A stretch of 10,229 bases of DNA from DASPXY01 sp038227745. GTDB taxonomy: Bacteria; Planctomycetota; Planctomycetia; Gemmatales; Gemmataceae. The notes beneath the pieces were generated by a model. That model did no database searches. It saw only the letters and a program-made list of their open reading frames with translations, and was not told the origin of the DNA. The stretch spans positions 1-10,229 of the forward strand of contig JBBRPS010000344.1 of assembly GCA_038227745.1 (NCBI GenBank), read 5' to 3'. Below, piece by piece: positions 1-6,586 of the stretch (the stretch's first letter is position 1; each line of letters starts with the position of its first letter). Made by a program: the position numbers and the translations under genes.

Positions 1-1089
1 GAGAGTAAACGGATCGTCAAATCGAAGTCGATGACGACGGAGGAGATTCATCTCAACCCGGCGCTGGAGGCGGCCGGGCTAGAAGTGGTCGAGACGGACT
101 TCGGCGAGTTCATCATCCAGCTGGCCGGCGAACGGCCGTCCCACCTGGTCGCCCCCGCGGTCCACCACACGCGCGAGAGCATCGCGCGCATCCTGTCCGC
201 ACACCTCGGCCAGACTCTGCCCGACGACCCGACCCTCCTCGCCCGAACAGGCAGGCGCGTGCTGCGCGAGAAGTTCTACGGCGCCGATCTCGGCATCACC
301 GGGGCCAACTTCGCCGTCGCGGAGACGGGCACGGTCGTGCTGGTGACCAACGAGGGCAACGGCCGGCTGACGACGACCTGGCCGCGCATCCACGTCGCGC
401 TGATGGGGCTGGAGAAGGTCATCCCGCGGCTGCAAGACCTGCCCGTCTTCCTCAAGCTGCTGGCGCGGGCGGCGACGGGGCAGGCGCTCTCGGTCTACAC
501 GACGTTGCTCACCGGTCCGCGCCGCCCGGGGGAGTTGGACGGCCCGGAGGAGTTCCACCTGATCGTCCTCGACAACGGCCGTTCGCGCATCCTGGCGACG
601 CCGTTCCGCGAGAGCCTGCAGTGCATCCGCTGCGGGGCCTGCTTGAACGCCTGCCCGGTGTACCGGCGCATCGGCGGCCACGCCTATGGCGGCGTCTACT
701 CGGGGCCGATCGGCAGCATCCTGACGCCGCTCTACGACAGCGTCAGCGCGAACCCGCACCTGCCGCACGCTTCTTCCCTGTGCGGGGCGTGTCAGGCGGT
801 ATGTCCGGTGAAGATCAACATCCCGCACATGCTGATCGGCCTGCGCGAGCTGCAGCATCACGACCGGCCGAGCCGCTGGGAGGCGCTCGCTTATCGGCTC
901 TGGTCGGCGCTGCTGCGGCGGCCGTGGCTGTACGGCCTGGCCGTGCGCTGCGCCCGGCTGTTCTTGCGGCCGTGGGCGCGCGACGGCTGGCTGGAGCGAC
1001 TGCACGGTCCGGGGGCGGCCTGGACCGCCAGTCGCGACTTTCCAGCCCCCGCCCGGAAGTCGTTCCGGGAGCGGTGGAAGGAGTTATAG
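1..1089 (+). CDS. lutB: LutB-like lactate utilisation iron-sulfur protein, 5'-truncated by the window edge
   Basis: This subunit of the LutABC complex carries iron-sulfur clusters and takes part in oxidising L-lactate to pyruvate in the cytoplasm. The reading frame is open from base 1 (ESKRIVKSKSM...), and KSKSM is an internal family motif, so the ATG at 31 is not the true start. About 100 N-terminal residues lie outside the window; 362 codons are visible. Counting from that internal Met, the LUD region covers about 1-190 with the typical GADLGITGANFAVAETG stretch (84-100). A first cluster motif follows (C198, C201, C204, C208-Pro) and then a second (C251, C254, C258-Pro), in the ferredoxin-like arrangement expected of LutB. 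The C-terminus ends in KSFRERWKEL, which looks like a natural end. lutC follows 97 bp downstream; lutA would be expected upstream. Family assignment is firm; the lactate substrate is inferred from the family. Confidence 0.93.
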   Translation, partial: ESKRIVKSKSMTTEEIHLNPALEAAGLEVVETDFGEFIIQLAGERPSHLVAPAVHHTRESIARILSAHLGQTLPDDPTLLARTGRRVLREKFYGADLGITGANFAVAETGTVVLVTNEGNGRLTTTWPRIHVALMGLEKVIPRLQDLPVFLKLLARAATGQALSVYTTLLTGPRRPGELDGPEEFHLIVLDNGRSRILATPFRESLQCIRCGACLNACPVYRRIGGHAYGGVYSGPIGSILTPLYDSVSANPHLPHASSLCGACQAVCPVKINIPHMLIGLRELQHHDRPSRWEALAYRLWSALLRRPWLYGLAVRCARLFLRPWARDGWLERLHGPGAAWTASRDFPAPARKSFRERWKEL

Positions 1090-1098
1090 CACGGCGAG

Positions 1099-1119
1099 CG
1101 GCGGGGTTTGCCCCCGCCG
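1099..1119 (+). repeat. Hairpin in the lutB-lutC spacer
   Basis: An 8-bp perfect G/C stem (CGGCGGGG paired with CCCCGCCG) encloses a 5-base TTTGC loop, and begins 9 bp after the lutB stop. No T-run follows, so it is not a classical intrinsic terminator. It could be a dispersed intergenic hairpin repeat, or an mRNA-stability or attenuation element between lutB and lutC. The structure is seen directly; its role is unknown. Confidence 0.55.
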
Positions 1120-1186
1120 TCAAGGACCGTCTGGGGAAGATCCTGATGAACGTGCGCGACGAGCTGCGCGGCCGGGGGGAAGACGT

Positions 1187-1885
1187 ATGACCACCGGGCG
1201 CGAGGCGTTTCTGCAGCGGGTCCGCGAGGCGGTCGCCGCGGGCAACCGCGCCGGCGCCAGCCCCGAGATCCCGTCCCGCGGCAGCCTCGGCTACCAGGGC
1301 GCCGGTCCCGACCCGGTCGCGCGCTTCCTGCAGGAGTTGGGAGTCGCCGGCGGCCGCGGCCAGACCGTGCCGGACCGCGTCGCCGCCGCGGCGAAGGTCG
1401 TCGAACTGGTGCGCGCCGCGAACGCGCGGAAGGTGCTGCTCGGCGTCGGCCGCTTCCTCGACTCACTCTCTCTCGAAGAGCCGCTGCGTGCCCTCGGCGT
1501 TGAGGTCACGCGCGTCGATCGGCTGGCGCCGGACACCTGCCGCGACCCCCTCTTCGCCGCGGACGTCGGCATCTCCGAGCCGGATTACCTGATCGCCGAG
1601 ACGGGCTCGCTGGCCGTCACCGCCCGCCGCGACGAGCCGCGCTCGCTCAGCCTCTTGCCGCCGATCCATATCGCCGTCGCGGAGCGCTCGCACCTCCTCC
1701 CCGACCTGTTCGACCTCTTCGCGGCGTACGAGGCCAGCCCGCCGGCGAACGGCGCAGCCGCCCGCGAGCTGCCCTCGTGCCTGGCGCTGGTCACCGGGCC
1801 GAGCAAGACGGGCGACATCGAGCTGCGGTTGGTGACCGGCGTCCACGGACCGGGTGAGCTGCACGTCGTGCTGATGACCTCTTGA
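1187..1885 (+). CDS. lutC: LutC-like LUD-domain protein (lactate utilisation)
   Basis: This is the small LUD-domain subunit of the LutABC L-lactate oxidation complex. It has 232 residues, a normal length for LutC. The N-terminal helix (MTTGREAFLQRVREAV) is the usual LutC opening. The LUD core carries VGISEPDYLIAETGSLAV (about 126-143), then RSLSLLPPIHIAV (about 152-164), and a C-terminal LALVTGPSKTGDIELRLVTGVHGP stretch split across about 200-223 that matches the family end. The ATG at 1187 is preceded by a GGGGGAA ribosome-binding site about four bases away. The gene follows lutB in the same direction, so they are probably cotranscribed despite the 97-bp gap with its hairpin. Its stop lies 19 bp from the stop of the opposing radical SAM gene. 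Family assignment is confident; the exact substrate follows from the family only. Confidence 0.92.
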   Translation: MTTGREAFLQRVREAVAAGNRAGASPEIPSRGSLGYQGAGPDPVARFLQELGVAGGRGQTVPDRVAAAAKVVELVRAANARKVLLGVGRFLDSLSLEEPLRALGVEVTRVDRLAPDTCRDPLFAADVGISEPDYLIAETGSLAVTARRDEPRSLSLLPPIHIAVAERSHLLPDLFDLFAAYEASPPANGAAARELPSCLALVTGPSKTGDIELRLVTGVHGPGELHVVLMTS

Positions 1886-1904
1886 CGGCGCCTTCTCGCC
1901 CGCC

Positions 1905-3776
1905 TCATTTCCTCAGGCCCGTCAGCCGCGCGAACTGCCGCAGCGCCCTGCGGAGTAGCCCGCTCGGGACCGGCCGCGCCACGTTGATCGGGGTGGCGAG
2001 GTCCTTCTCCGGGTCGAGTACGATCAGCGGCAGTGCGCCGGGCTTCTTCGCCAGGACGATGTTCCGCACCTTCGACCGCTTCTCATAGGGCGGCAGCACG
2101 ATCCGCACCGTCGCGGGCGGCCGCACCTTCGGCCCCTGGCGCTGGAACTCGCTGTACGCCACCAACTCGGTCTCGTCGTGGACGTCCGGCAGGACCGAGT
2201 AACACCACATTCCGGGGGCGAAATATTCCTGGGCCGGCAGCCGCACCGCGAACTTCCCCGGCCGCGTCAGCGGCAGGTAGCTCATCGCCCGCTCGGCCTT
2301 GCCGTTATCCAGGAAGGTGACGTACGGGTACGGCATCTGCGGGATGGCGTTGTACGGGTCCTCCACGTTGACCTTGAGCTCGACCGTCTCGCGGTAGCGC
2401 TCGCGGGCGCGGCGGAGGATGTCCACCAGGGCCTCGAGCTGGCCCAGCGGGTTGACGCGCTCGACGGCGCGATGGTGCCGCCCCACGGCGTCGCGGGCCA
2501 GCTCCAGCGCCTCCGCCAGGGCCTCGTCCCAGCCCGTCGTCTCCGCCCCGATGTCGTGGAAGACGTCCAGCCGCTCGTGGGCCGGGTAGATGAGCAGCGG
2601 GCCGAAGTTCGTGCCGATGTCGTGCTCGAGCGCGAAGCGGACGTTGTCGGCCAGTTCCCGGAAGTTCGATTTCATCACCACCGAGCCGACCGCGAAGATG
2701 CGCGTCGGCGCGTCGTAGGCCTTCATCAGGCGCAGCACGTTCTGCAGCACGGTGTCGTAGCGCGCCCCCGCGCGGATGCGTTCATAACTCGCGCGCAGGA
2801 AGCTGTCCATCGACACGCTGGCGTTCAGCCGCGGGAACTTCTGCAGCTGCGCCAGCACCGGCTCGGTGATCATCACCCCGTTCGAGGTGAAGCCGAACGT
2901 CAGGTTCGGGTTATCGGAGGTCTGGTAATTCTCGTAAAAGGTGCGGAAGCCCTTGATGAGGAATGGCTCGCCGCCGTGCCAGAGGAACTGAATGAGGTAC
3001 GGCACGTGGGCGAGGACGTCGGCCTCTGTCTCGGGGCGGTGGCGGACGTTCAGCTTGCGCACCTTGTTCTGGCTGCAAAAGCCGCAGTCGATGTTGCAGT
3101 CGGCGGTGCTGATGAACGTGACCATGCTCGGCTTCGCCGTCAGCTCGACCTTGTGCTCGGTGTACTCCTGGTGAGCGCGCTTGATGTTGCGGCCCGACGC
3201 GGCGTCGGTGACTGTCGCGGGCAGGTCGTGGCGGGCGTTGCCGCGGCGCAGGGTGTAGACCCGGCCGTTGTGGCGCGGGTCGGAGTTGTCCGAGGTAGAC
3301 AGGTAGAGCTGCTCGCCCCAGACGCTGAAGCGACCGCCGCCGTGCCGGCGGATGTCGGCGTGCAGGCAGTCGCCGAGGCCGAGCGGCTTGCCGTCCTCGA
3401 GCAGCTCGAAGGCGCCTTCCTCTGCCTTCGCGGCCTTGAGGAACGACTCCGGAATGCGCGTGAGGTAGCAGAGGCCCGATTCCGGCGCGAACGCAGTCGG
3501 CCAGGTGAAGTGAGGGTACTGCCCCTGGCCCCACTTGTAGGCGAGGCACTCGTGGCAGGGGAAGCCCTCCGTGTTGTTGTTGACGATCTGTAGGCGGAGT
3601 CGGCGGTAGCCCGGCCCGTTCCAGATTTCATCGATCGTGTTGTTGTTCGTGTTGCCCAGCGGCTTGCCGGTATTGCCGTATCCGGTCCAGAAGCAGCAGG
3701 GCACGACCTCCCCGGTCAGGTCGATGAGCAACTGCTGCCAGGGGTAAGCGCAAACGTGGTGCTGTTCGTTCGCCAT
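1905..3776 (-). CDS. Radical SAM protein with N-terminal SPASM-like cluster and inserted STSDNSDP module
   Basis: A probable radical SAM enzyme of 623 residues. Order of parts: a SPASM-like region (1-80) with C9, CAYPWQQLLIDLTGEVVPCC ending at C27-C28, a GNT...IDEIWN segment (41-53) and C74-x2-C77; the shared module (about 99-176, with STSDNSDPRHNGRVY); then the radical SAM core with C227-x3-C231-x2-C234 for the catalytic 4Fe-4S cluster, WHGGEP at 266-271 (SAM-binding GGEP) and a TIM-barrel-like region to about 400. The C-terminal 200 residues are unassigned, with one notable Cys (MWCY, 523-526). In most SPASM enzymes the auxiliary cluster lies after the core, so this order is unusual. The ATG has a strong GAGGGAGGA site about five bases upstream. 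It is last in the operon, 63 bp after the shorter methyltransferase. The substrate may be a peptide, sugar or lipid-linked intermediate and cannot be told from sequence. Confidence 0.87.
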   Translation of the reverse strand: MANEQHHVCAYPWQQLLIDLTGEVVPCCFWTGYGNTGKPLGNTNNNTIDEIWNGPGYRRLRLQIVNNNTEGFPCHECLAYKWGQGQYPHFTWPTAFAPESGLCYLTRIPESFLKAAKAEEGAFELLEDGKPLGLGDCLHADIRRHGGGRFSVWGEQLYLSTSDNSDPRHNGRVYTLRRGNARHDLPATVTDAASGRNIKRAHQEYTEHKVELTAKPSMVTFISTADCNIDCGFCSQNKVRKLNVRHRPETEADVLAHVPYLIQFLWHGGEPFLIKGFRTFYENYQTSDNPNLTFGFTSNGVMITEPVLAQLQKFPRLNASVSMDSFLRASYERIRAGARYDTVLQNVLRLMKAYDAPTRIFAVGSVVMKSNFRELADNVRFALEHDIGTNFGPLLIYPAHERLDVFHDIGAETTGWDEALAEALELARDAVGRHHRAVERVNPLGQLEALVDILRRARERYRETVELKVNVEDPYNAIPQMPYPYVTFLDNGKAERAMSYLPLTRPGKFAVRLPAQEYFAPGMWCYSVLPDVHDETELVAYSEFQRQGPKVRPPATVRIVLPPYEKRSKVRNIVLAKKPGALPLIVLDPEKDLATPINVARPVPSGLLRRALRQFARLTGLRK

Positions 3777-3839
3777 TCCGATCCTCCCTCGTCAGACGGT
3801 TTTCCTTGTCGGACGTCCGTCCGGCTCCGCAGGTGCCTC

Positions 3840-5048
3840 TCACCCCCGGGCCGGCTTGCGGAGCCGATAGAAGCCGGACAGAACGTGCAGGTCCTCGGCG
3901 GCGCAGTCCCGGTAGGGCGACCCCGACGCCGCCCGCAGGCGGGGCAGGAAGTCCTGCAAATACTCGACGCTGCTGGAGAGGTTGCCCTCGAAAGCGAGCA
4001 CCTCGAAGCCGGCGGCGCGGCTGCAGGCCGTGGCCTCGTGCGGCCGTCGGCGGTTGCCTTCCTCGCCGTGGCCGCGGGCGAACTCCTCCTGGAAATCCGG
4101 CTCGTTCTGCAGCAGGTACTCCAGCGGCCGGTCGAAGTTGCGGTGGTCGCGAAAATCGACCTGGTGCAGGTTGAAGCCGCCCGGCCGCGTGATTCGGTAG
4201 AGTTCGGCGAACGCCCGGTCGAGGTCGGTGACGTGTTCGAGGACGGCGTTGGAGAAGACGACGTCCACACTGTCGTCGGCGACAGGGAGTTCCTCCAGTG
4301 GCGCCTCGTGGCAGGCGATGACGCCCTTCGGATAACCGCCGGCCTTCAGCAGAGCGTTGAGCGGCCGGACGTCCGCCCGCGGGTCGCGCCGCGCCAGCTC
4401 GTCGCGCAGCGCGGTGTAGAACGCCGTGTGGTACTGCGACTGCCAGGGGGCCAGGAAGGGGTCGGCGACCAGCGGCCGCATCCCGTAGGCGGCCAGGTAC
4501 ATCACGCCGCCGTAGTTGATGCCCGGTCCGACCTCCAGCACGCGCTTGCCCTTCAGCGACGGCAGCAACGCGCGGATCGCGTTGGCGTAACACTCCACGG
4601 CCGAGAAGGTATACTCGACGTCGCGGCGGATCTGTTCCGGGTCGGGGTCGCGCAGACGGTGGTTGGTGGCGGGCCTGGAGCCGGGGCTCCAGCCGTAGAC
4701 GTGGTGCTTGAACAGCGCCGGGGACAGGGAGTACCTGTAACTGCGCCCGTTCGTGTTCGGGTCGGTGTTGTCCGACGTGGAGAACATCAGCCGGTCGTGC
4801 CAGTGGGAGTACTGGCCGTGGCCGGCGCCGCGGAGGTCGTCGTGGAGCGCGCCCGCTGGCCTGAGCGGGATGTCGTCCTCGTACAGGCCCAGGGTCGAGC
4901 GGCCCTCGGCGCCCGTGGCGTCGGCCAGGTGGTACAACCGGGGCAGGTGCGCCACCCAGCAGTGGCCCTTCTCCCGGACGTACGGTTGGGGCAGCCTGCG
5001 CCGCATCACACCGTTGACTAAGAACCGACCGAGCCGCCCGAGCAACAT
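3840..5048 (-). CDS. Class I SAM-dependent methyltransferase with N-terminal STSDNSDP module (shorter paralogue)
   Basis: A 402-residue protein predicted to transfer a methyl group from SAM. The N-terminal 25 residues are variable. The shared module spans about 26-106 (KGHCW at 27-31, LYEDDIPL at 55-62, LHDDLR at 68-73, YSHW at 80-83, STSDNTDPNTNGR at 90-102). The methyltransferase fold follows: motif I VLEVGPGINYGG (170-181), VDVVFSNAVLEHV (261-273) and ITRPGGFNLHQVDFRDH (286-302). Two upstream in-frame starts would add up to 34 residues with poor third-position GC. The ATG at 5048 is chosen because AAGGGA lies six bases before it and because the protein then aligns end to end with its paralogue. 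It sits 63 bp before the radical SAM gene on the same transcript. The substrate is unknown; the glycosyltransferase and radical SAM neighbours suggest surface-glycan or glycolipid decoration. Confidence 0.88.
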   Translation of the reverse strand: MLLGRLGRFLVNGVMRRRLPQPYVREKGHCWVAHLPRLYHLADATGAEGRSTLGLYEDDIPLRPAGALHDDLRGAGHGQYSHWHDRLMFSTSDNTDPNTNGRSYRYSLSPALFKHHVYGWSPGSRPATNHRLRDPDPEQIRRDVEYTFSAVECYANAIRALLPSLKGKRVLEVGPGINYGGVMYLAAYGMRPLVADPFLAPWQSQYHTAFYTALRDELARRDPRADVRPLNALLKAGGYPKGVIACHEAPLEELPVADDSVDVVFSNAVLEHVTDLDRAFAELYRITRPGGFNLHQVDFRDHRNFDRPLEYLLQNEPDFQEEFARGHGEEGNRRRPHEATACSRAAGFEVLAFEGNLSSSVEYLQDFLPRLRAASGSPYRDCAAEDLHVLSGFYRLRKPARG

Positions 5049-5209
5049 GAGAACTCCCTTACGACGGGGGGCAGGCCGCCGGCCAGTACGTAAGCATTCA
5101 TCTCCTTGACGTCGCGGGCGAAGCGCGTCCGGCAGCCATCGAAGTCGCACAGGATGTCCTCGTAGAAGTCCTTCCGGATGCCGAACCTCACCAGGAGGGT
5201 GTCATACTT
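5018..5209 (-). pseudogene. Short coding-like stretch between the methyltransferases (remnant or frameshifted tail)
   Basis: The 162-bp spacer holds an open frame of 63 codons reading KYDTLLVRFGIRKDFYEDIL and onward, ending at a stop inside the next methyltransferase gene. In the core FGIRKDFYEDILCDFDGC and the following ARDVKE, nearly every codon ends in G or C, as in the real genes here; the overlapping frame that would extend the downstream methyltransferase upstream does not. The amino-acid mix (D, F, Y, E, K, I) is also unlike the Arg/Ala/Pro-rich shadow frames. There is no convincing start: a GTG at 5191 lacks a ribosome-binding site, and the frame runs back into the end of the upstream methyltransferase. 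A one-base shift near that gene's stop would join the two. It may be a decayed gene, a frameshifted C-terminus or a sequencing error. No homologue is recognised. Confidence 0.3.
5049..5060 (-). promoter_or_regulatory. Ribosome-binding site fixing the start of the shorter methyltransferase
   Basis: On the coding strand the sequence reads AAGGGAGTTCTC-ATG, giving AAGGGA with a six-base spacer. It matches the leader of the paralogue (AGGGACTTCTC-ATG), supporting the ATG at 5048 over the two upstream in-frame starts. Confidence 0.7.
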
Positions 5210-5210
5210 C

Positions 5211-6548
5211 CTAGCCAGGAACGCCCCGCTCCCCCTCCGCGGCGCCCCGGCCCGGGCGCCCCCACAGCCGCAGGACGCGCGCGGCGAGCGCTGTGAGGAG
5301 ACCTCGCTTTGCGAGCGCGCCGCCCGCCGCGGCGCGCCCGGACCGCCGTGCCGGCTTGCGAAGCCAGTAGTCCCCCGAGAGGACGTGCAGATCCTCGGCG
5401 GGGTGCTCGCGGTAGGGCGATGTGGAGGCCGCTCGCAGGCGCGGCAGAAAGTCCTCCAGGTACTCCGGTTTGCTGAAGTGGTTGGCCTCGAAGCCGAGCG
5501 CCTCGAAGCCGGCGGCGCGGATCCACGCCGCGACCTCCTCCGGCCGGCGGCGGTTGCCGTATTCCCCGTGGCAGCGGGCGAACAATTCCTGGAAGTCCGG
5601 CTCACTCATCAGCAGGCACTCCAGCGGCCGGTCGAAGTCGCGGTGGTCGCGGAAGTCGATCTGGTGCAGGTTGATGCCCCCCGGCCGCGTGATCCGGTAG
5701 AGCTGGGCGAACGCCGTTTCGAGGTCGCCGACGTGCTCGAGGACCGCGTTGGAGAAGACGACATCCACGCTGCCGGTCGCGACGGGGATCTCCTCCAGCG
5801 GCGCCTCGTAGCGGGCAAGGACGCGCCTGGGATAGCCCCGGGCCTTCACCAGGGCGTGGAGCGGCCGGACGTCGGCCCGCGGGTCGCGGCGCGCCACCTC
5901 GTCGCGCAGCGCGGCGTAGAACGCCGTGTGGTACTCGTCCTGCCAGGGGGCCAGGAAGCGGTCGGCGACCATCGGCCGCATCCCGTAGGCGGCCAGGTAC
6001 ATCACGCCGCCGTAGTTGACCCCCGGCCCGACCTCCAGCACGCGCTTGCCCGCGAGCGACCGCAGCAGCTCGCGGATGACCCTGGCGTAGGTCCTAATCG
6101 CGCTCAGGGTGTATTCGACGTCGCGGCGGATCTGCTCCGGGCTGGCGTCGCGCGGGCGGTGGTTCACGGGGAGGCAGGGGGCGTTCACGGGGGAGCGGGT
6201 GTAGCCCTTGAGCCGCCGGGGCGACAGGGAGAACTTGTAGGTGCGCCCGTTGGTGTTCGGGTCGGAGTTGTCCGAGGTGGAGAACTTCAGCCGGTCCGTC
6301 CAGTGCGAGTAGAGGCCGCCGCCGATGCGGCGGATGTCGTCGTGGAGGGCGTGCGCCGGCAGCAGCGGCACCCCGTCCTCGTACAGGCTCAACGGCGAGC
6401 GCTGCCGGGCGCCCTCAAGGTCGGCCAGGGGGGACAGCTCGGGCATGACCACCTCCCAGCAGTTCCCCTCCTGGTGGCTGAACGGGCGGGGGAGCGGCTG
6501 CAGGAGGATCCCCTTGTCGATCAGGAGCTGCGTGAGGTTCTTGAGCAT
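5211..6548 (-). CDS. Class I SAM-dependent methyltransferase with N-terminal STSDNSDP module (longer paralogue)
   Basis: A 445-residue predicted SAM-dependent methyltransferase. Residues 1-402 align without a gap to the downstream paralogue, about 272 of 402 identical by hand count. The shared module is at about 26-106 (EGNCW 27-31, LYEDGVPL 55-62, LHDDIRR 68-74, GGGLYSHW 76-83, STSDNSDPNTNGR 90-102). Motif I is VLEVGPGVNYGG (170-181), followed by VDVVFSNAVLEHV (261-273) and ITRPGGINLHQIDFRDH (286-302). A C-terminal tail of about 43 residues (403-445), rich in Ala, Arg and Gly, is absent from the paralogue. The ATG at 6548 is preferred to an in-frame start 33 bp upstream because GAGGGAGGGA lies six bases before it. 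Only 38 bp separate it from the stop of the upstream fusion gene, so they are surely on one transcript. The methyl acceptor is unknown. Confidence 0.88.
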   Translation of the reverse strand: MLKNLTQLLIDKGILLQPLPRPFSHQEGNCWEVVMPELSPLADLEGARQRSPLSLYEDGVPLLPAHALHDDIRRIGGGLYSHWTDRLKFSTSDNSDPNTNGRTYKFSLSPRRLKGYTRSPVNAPCLPVNHRPRDASPEQIRRDVEYTLSAIRTYARVIRELLRSLAGKRVLEVGPGVNYGGVMYLAAYGMRPMVADRFLAPWQDEYHTAFYAALRDEVARRDPRADVRPLHALVKARGYPRRVLARYEAPLEEIPVATGSVDVVFSNAVLEHVGDLETAFAQLYRITRPGGINLHQIDFRDHRDFDRPLECLLMSEPDFQELFARCHGEYGNRRRPEEVAAWIRAAGFEALGFEANHFSKPEYLEDFLPRLRAASTSPYREHPAEDLHVLSGDYWLRKPARRSGRAAAGGALAKRGLLTALAARVLRLWGRPGRGAAEGERGVPG

Positions 6549-6564
6549 GAGAAGTCCCTCCCTC
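6549..6564 (-). promoter_or_regulatory. Ribosome-binding site fixing the start of the longer methyltransferase
   Basis: On the coding strand GAGGGAGGGA is followed by CTTCTC and the ATG at 6548, a six-base spacer. This strong site lies in the 38-bp gap after the upstream gene and sets the start at 6548. Confidence 0.75.
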
Positions 6565-6586
6565 GGTAAAGGATGGGGCACGCCGC

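Noticed and set aside
621..1190. A second + strand open frame overlapping the end of lutB and touching the lutC start
   Set aside because: It is a frame-shifted shadow of lutB. Its final codons (MNVRDELRGRGEDV) before the lutC ATG are too short and unsupported to call a gene.
1886..1904. Bidirectional terminator between the converging lutC and radical SAM genes
   Set aside because: The gap is only 19 bp and shows neither a stable inverted repeat nor a T-run.
3140..3631. Additional - strand frames inside the radical SAM gene as separate small proteins
   Set aside because: They are out-of-frame translations made of Ser, Arg, Ala and Thr runs, typical of shadows, with no start site or motif.
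3810..3819. Ten-base palindrome CGGACGTCCG in the spacer before the radical SAM gene
   Set aside because: A single short GC palindrome is expected by chance in DNA of this composition, and nothing nearby supports an operator.
5049..5150. N-terminal extension of the shorter methyltransferase to a start at 5150
   Set aside because: The added 34 codons have poor third-position GC, the paralogue has no equivalent, and a good ribosome-binding site precedes the ATG at 5048.
2178..6569. Long + strand open frames at 2178-3593, 3756-5021 and 5178-6569
   Set aside because: Each mirrors a well-supported - strand gene. The last two resemble one another only because the methyltransferase genes beneath them are paralogues.
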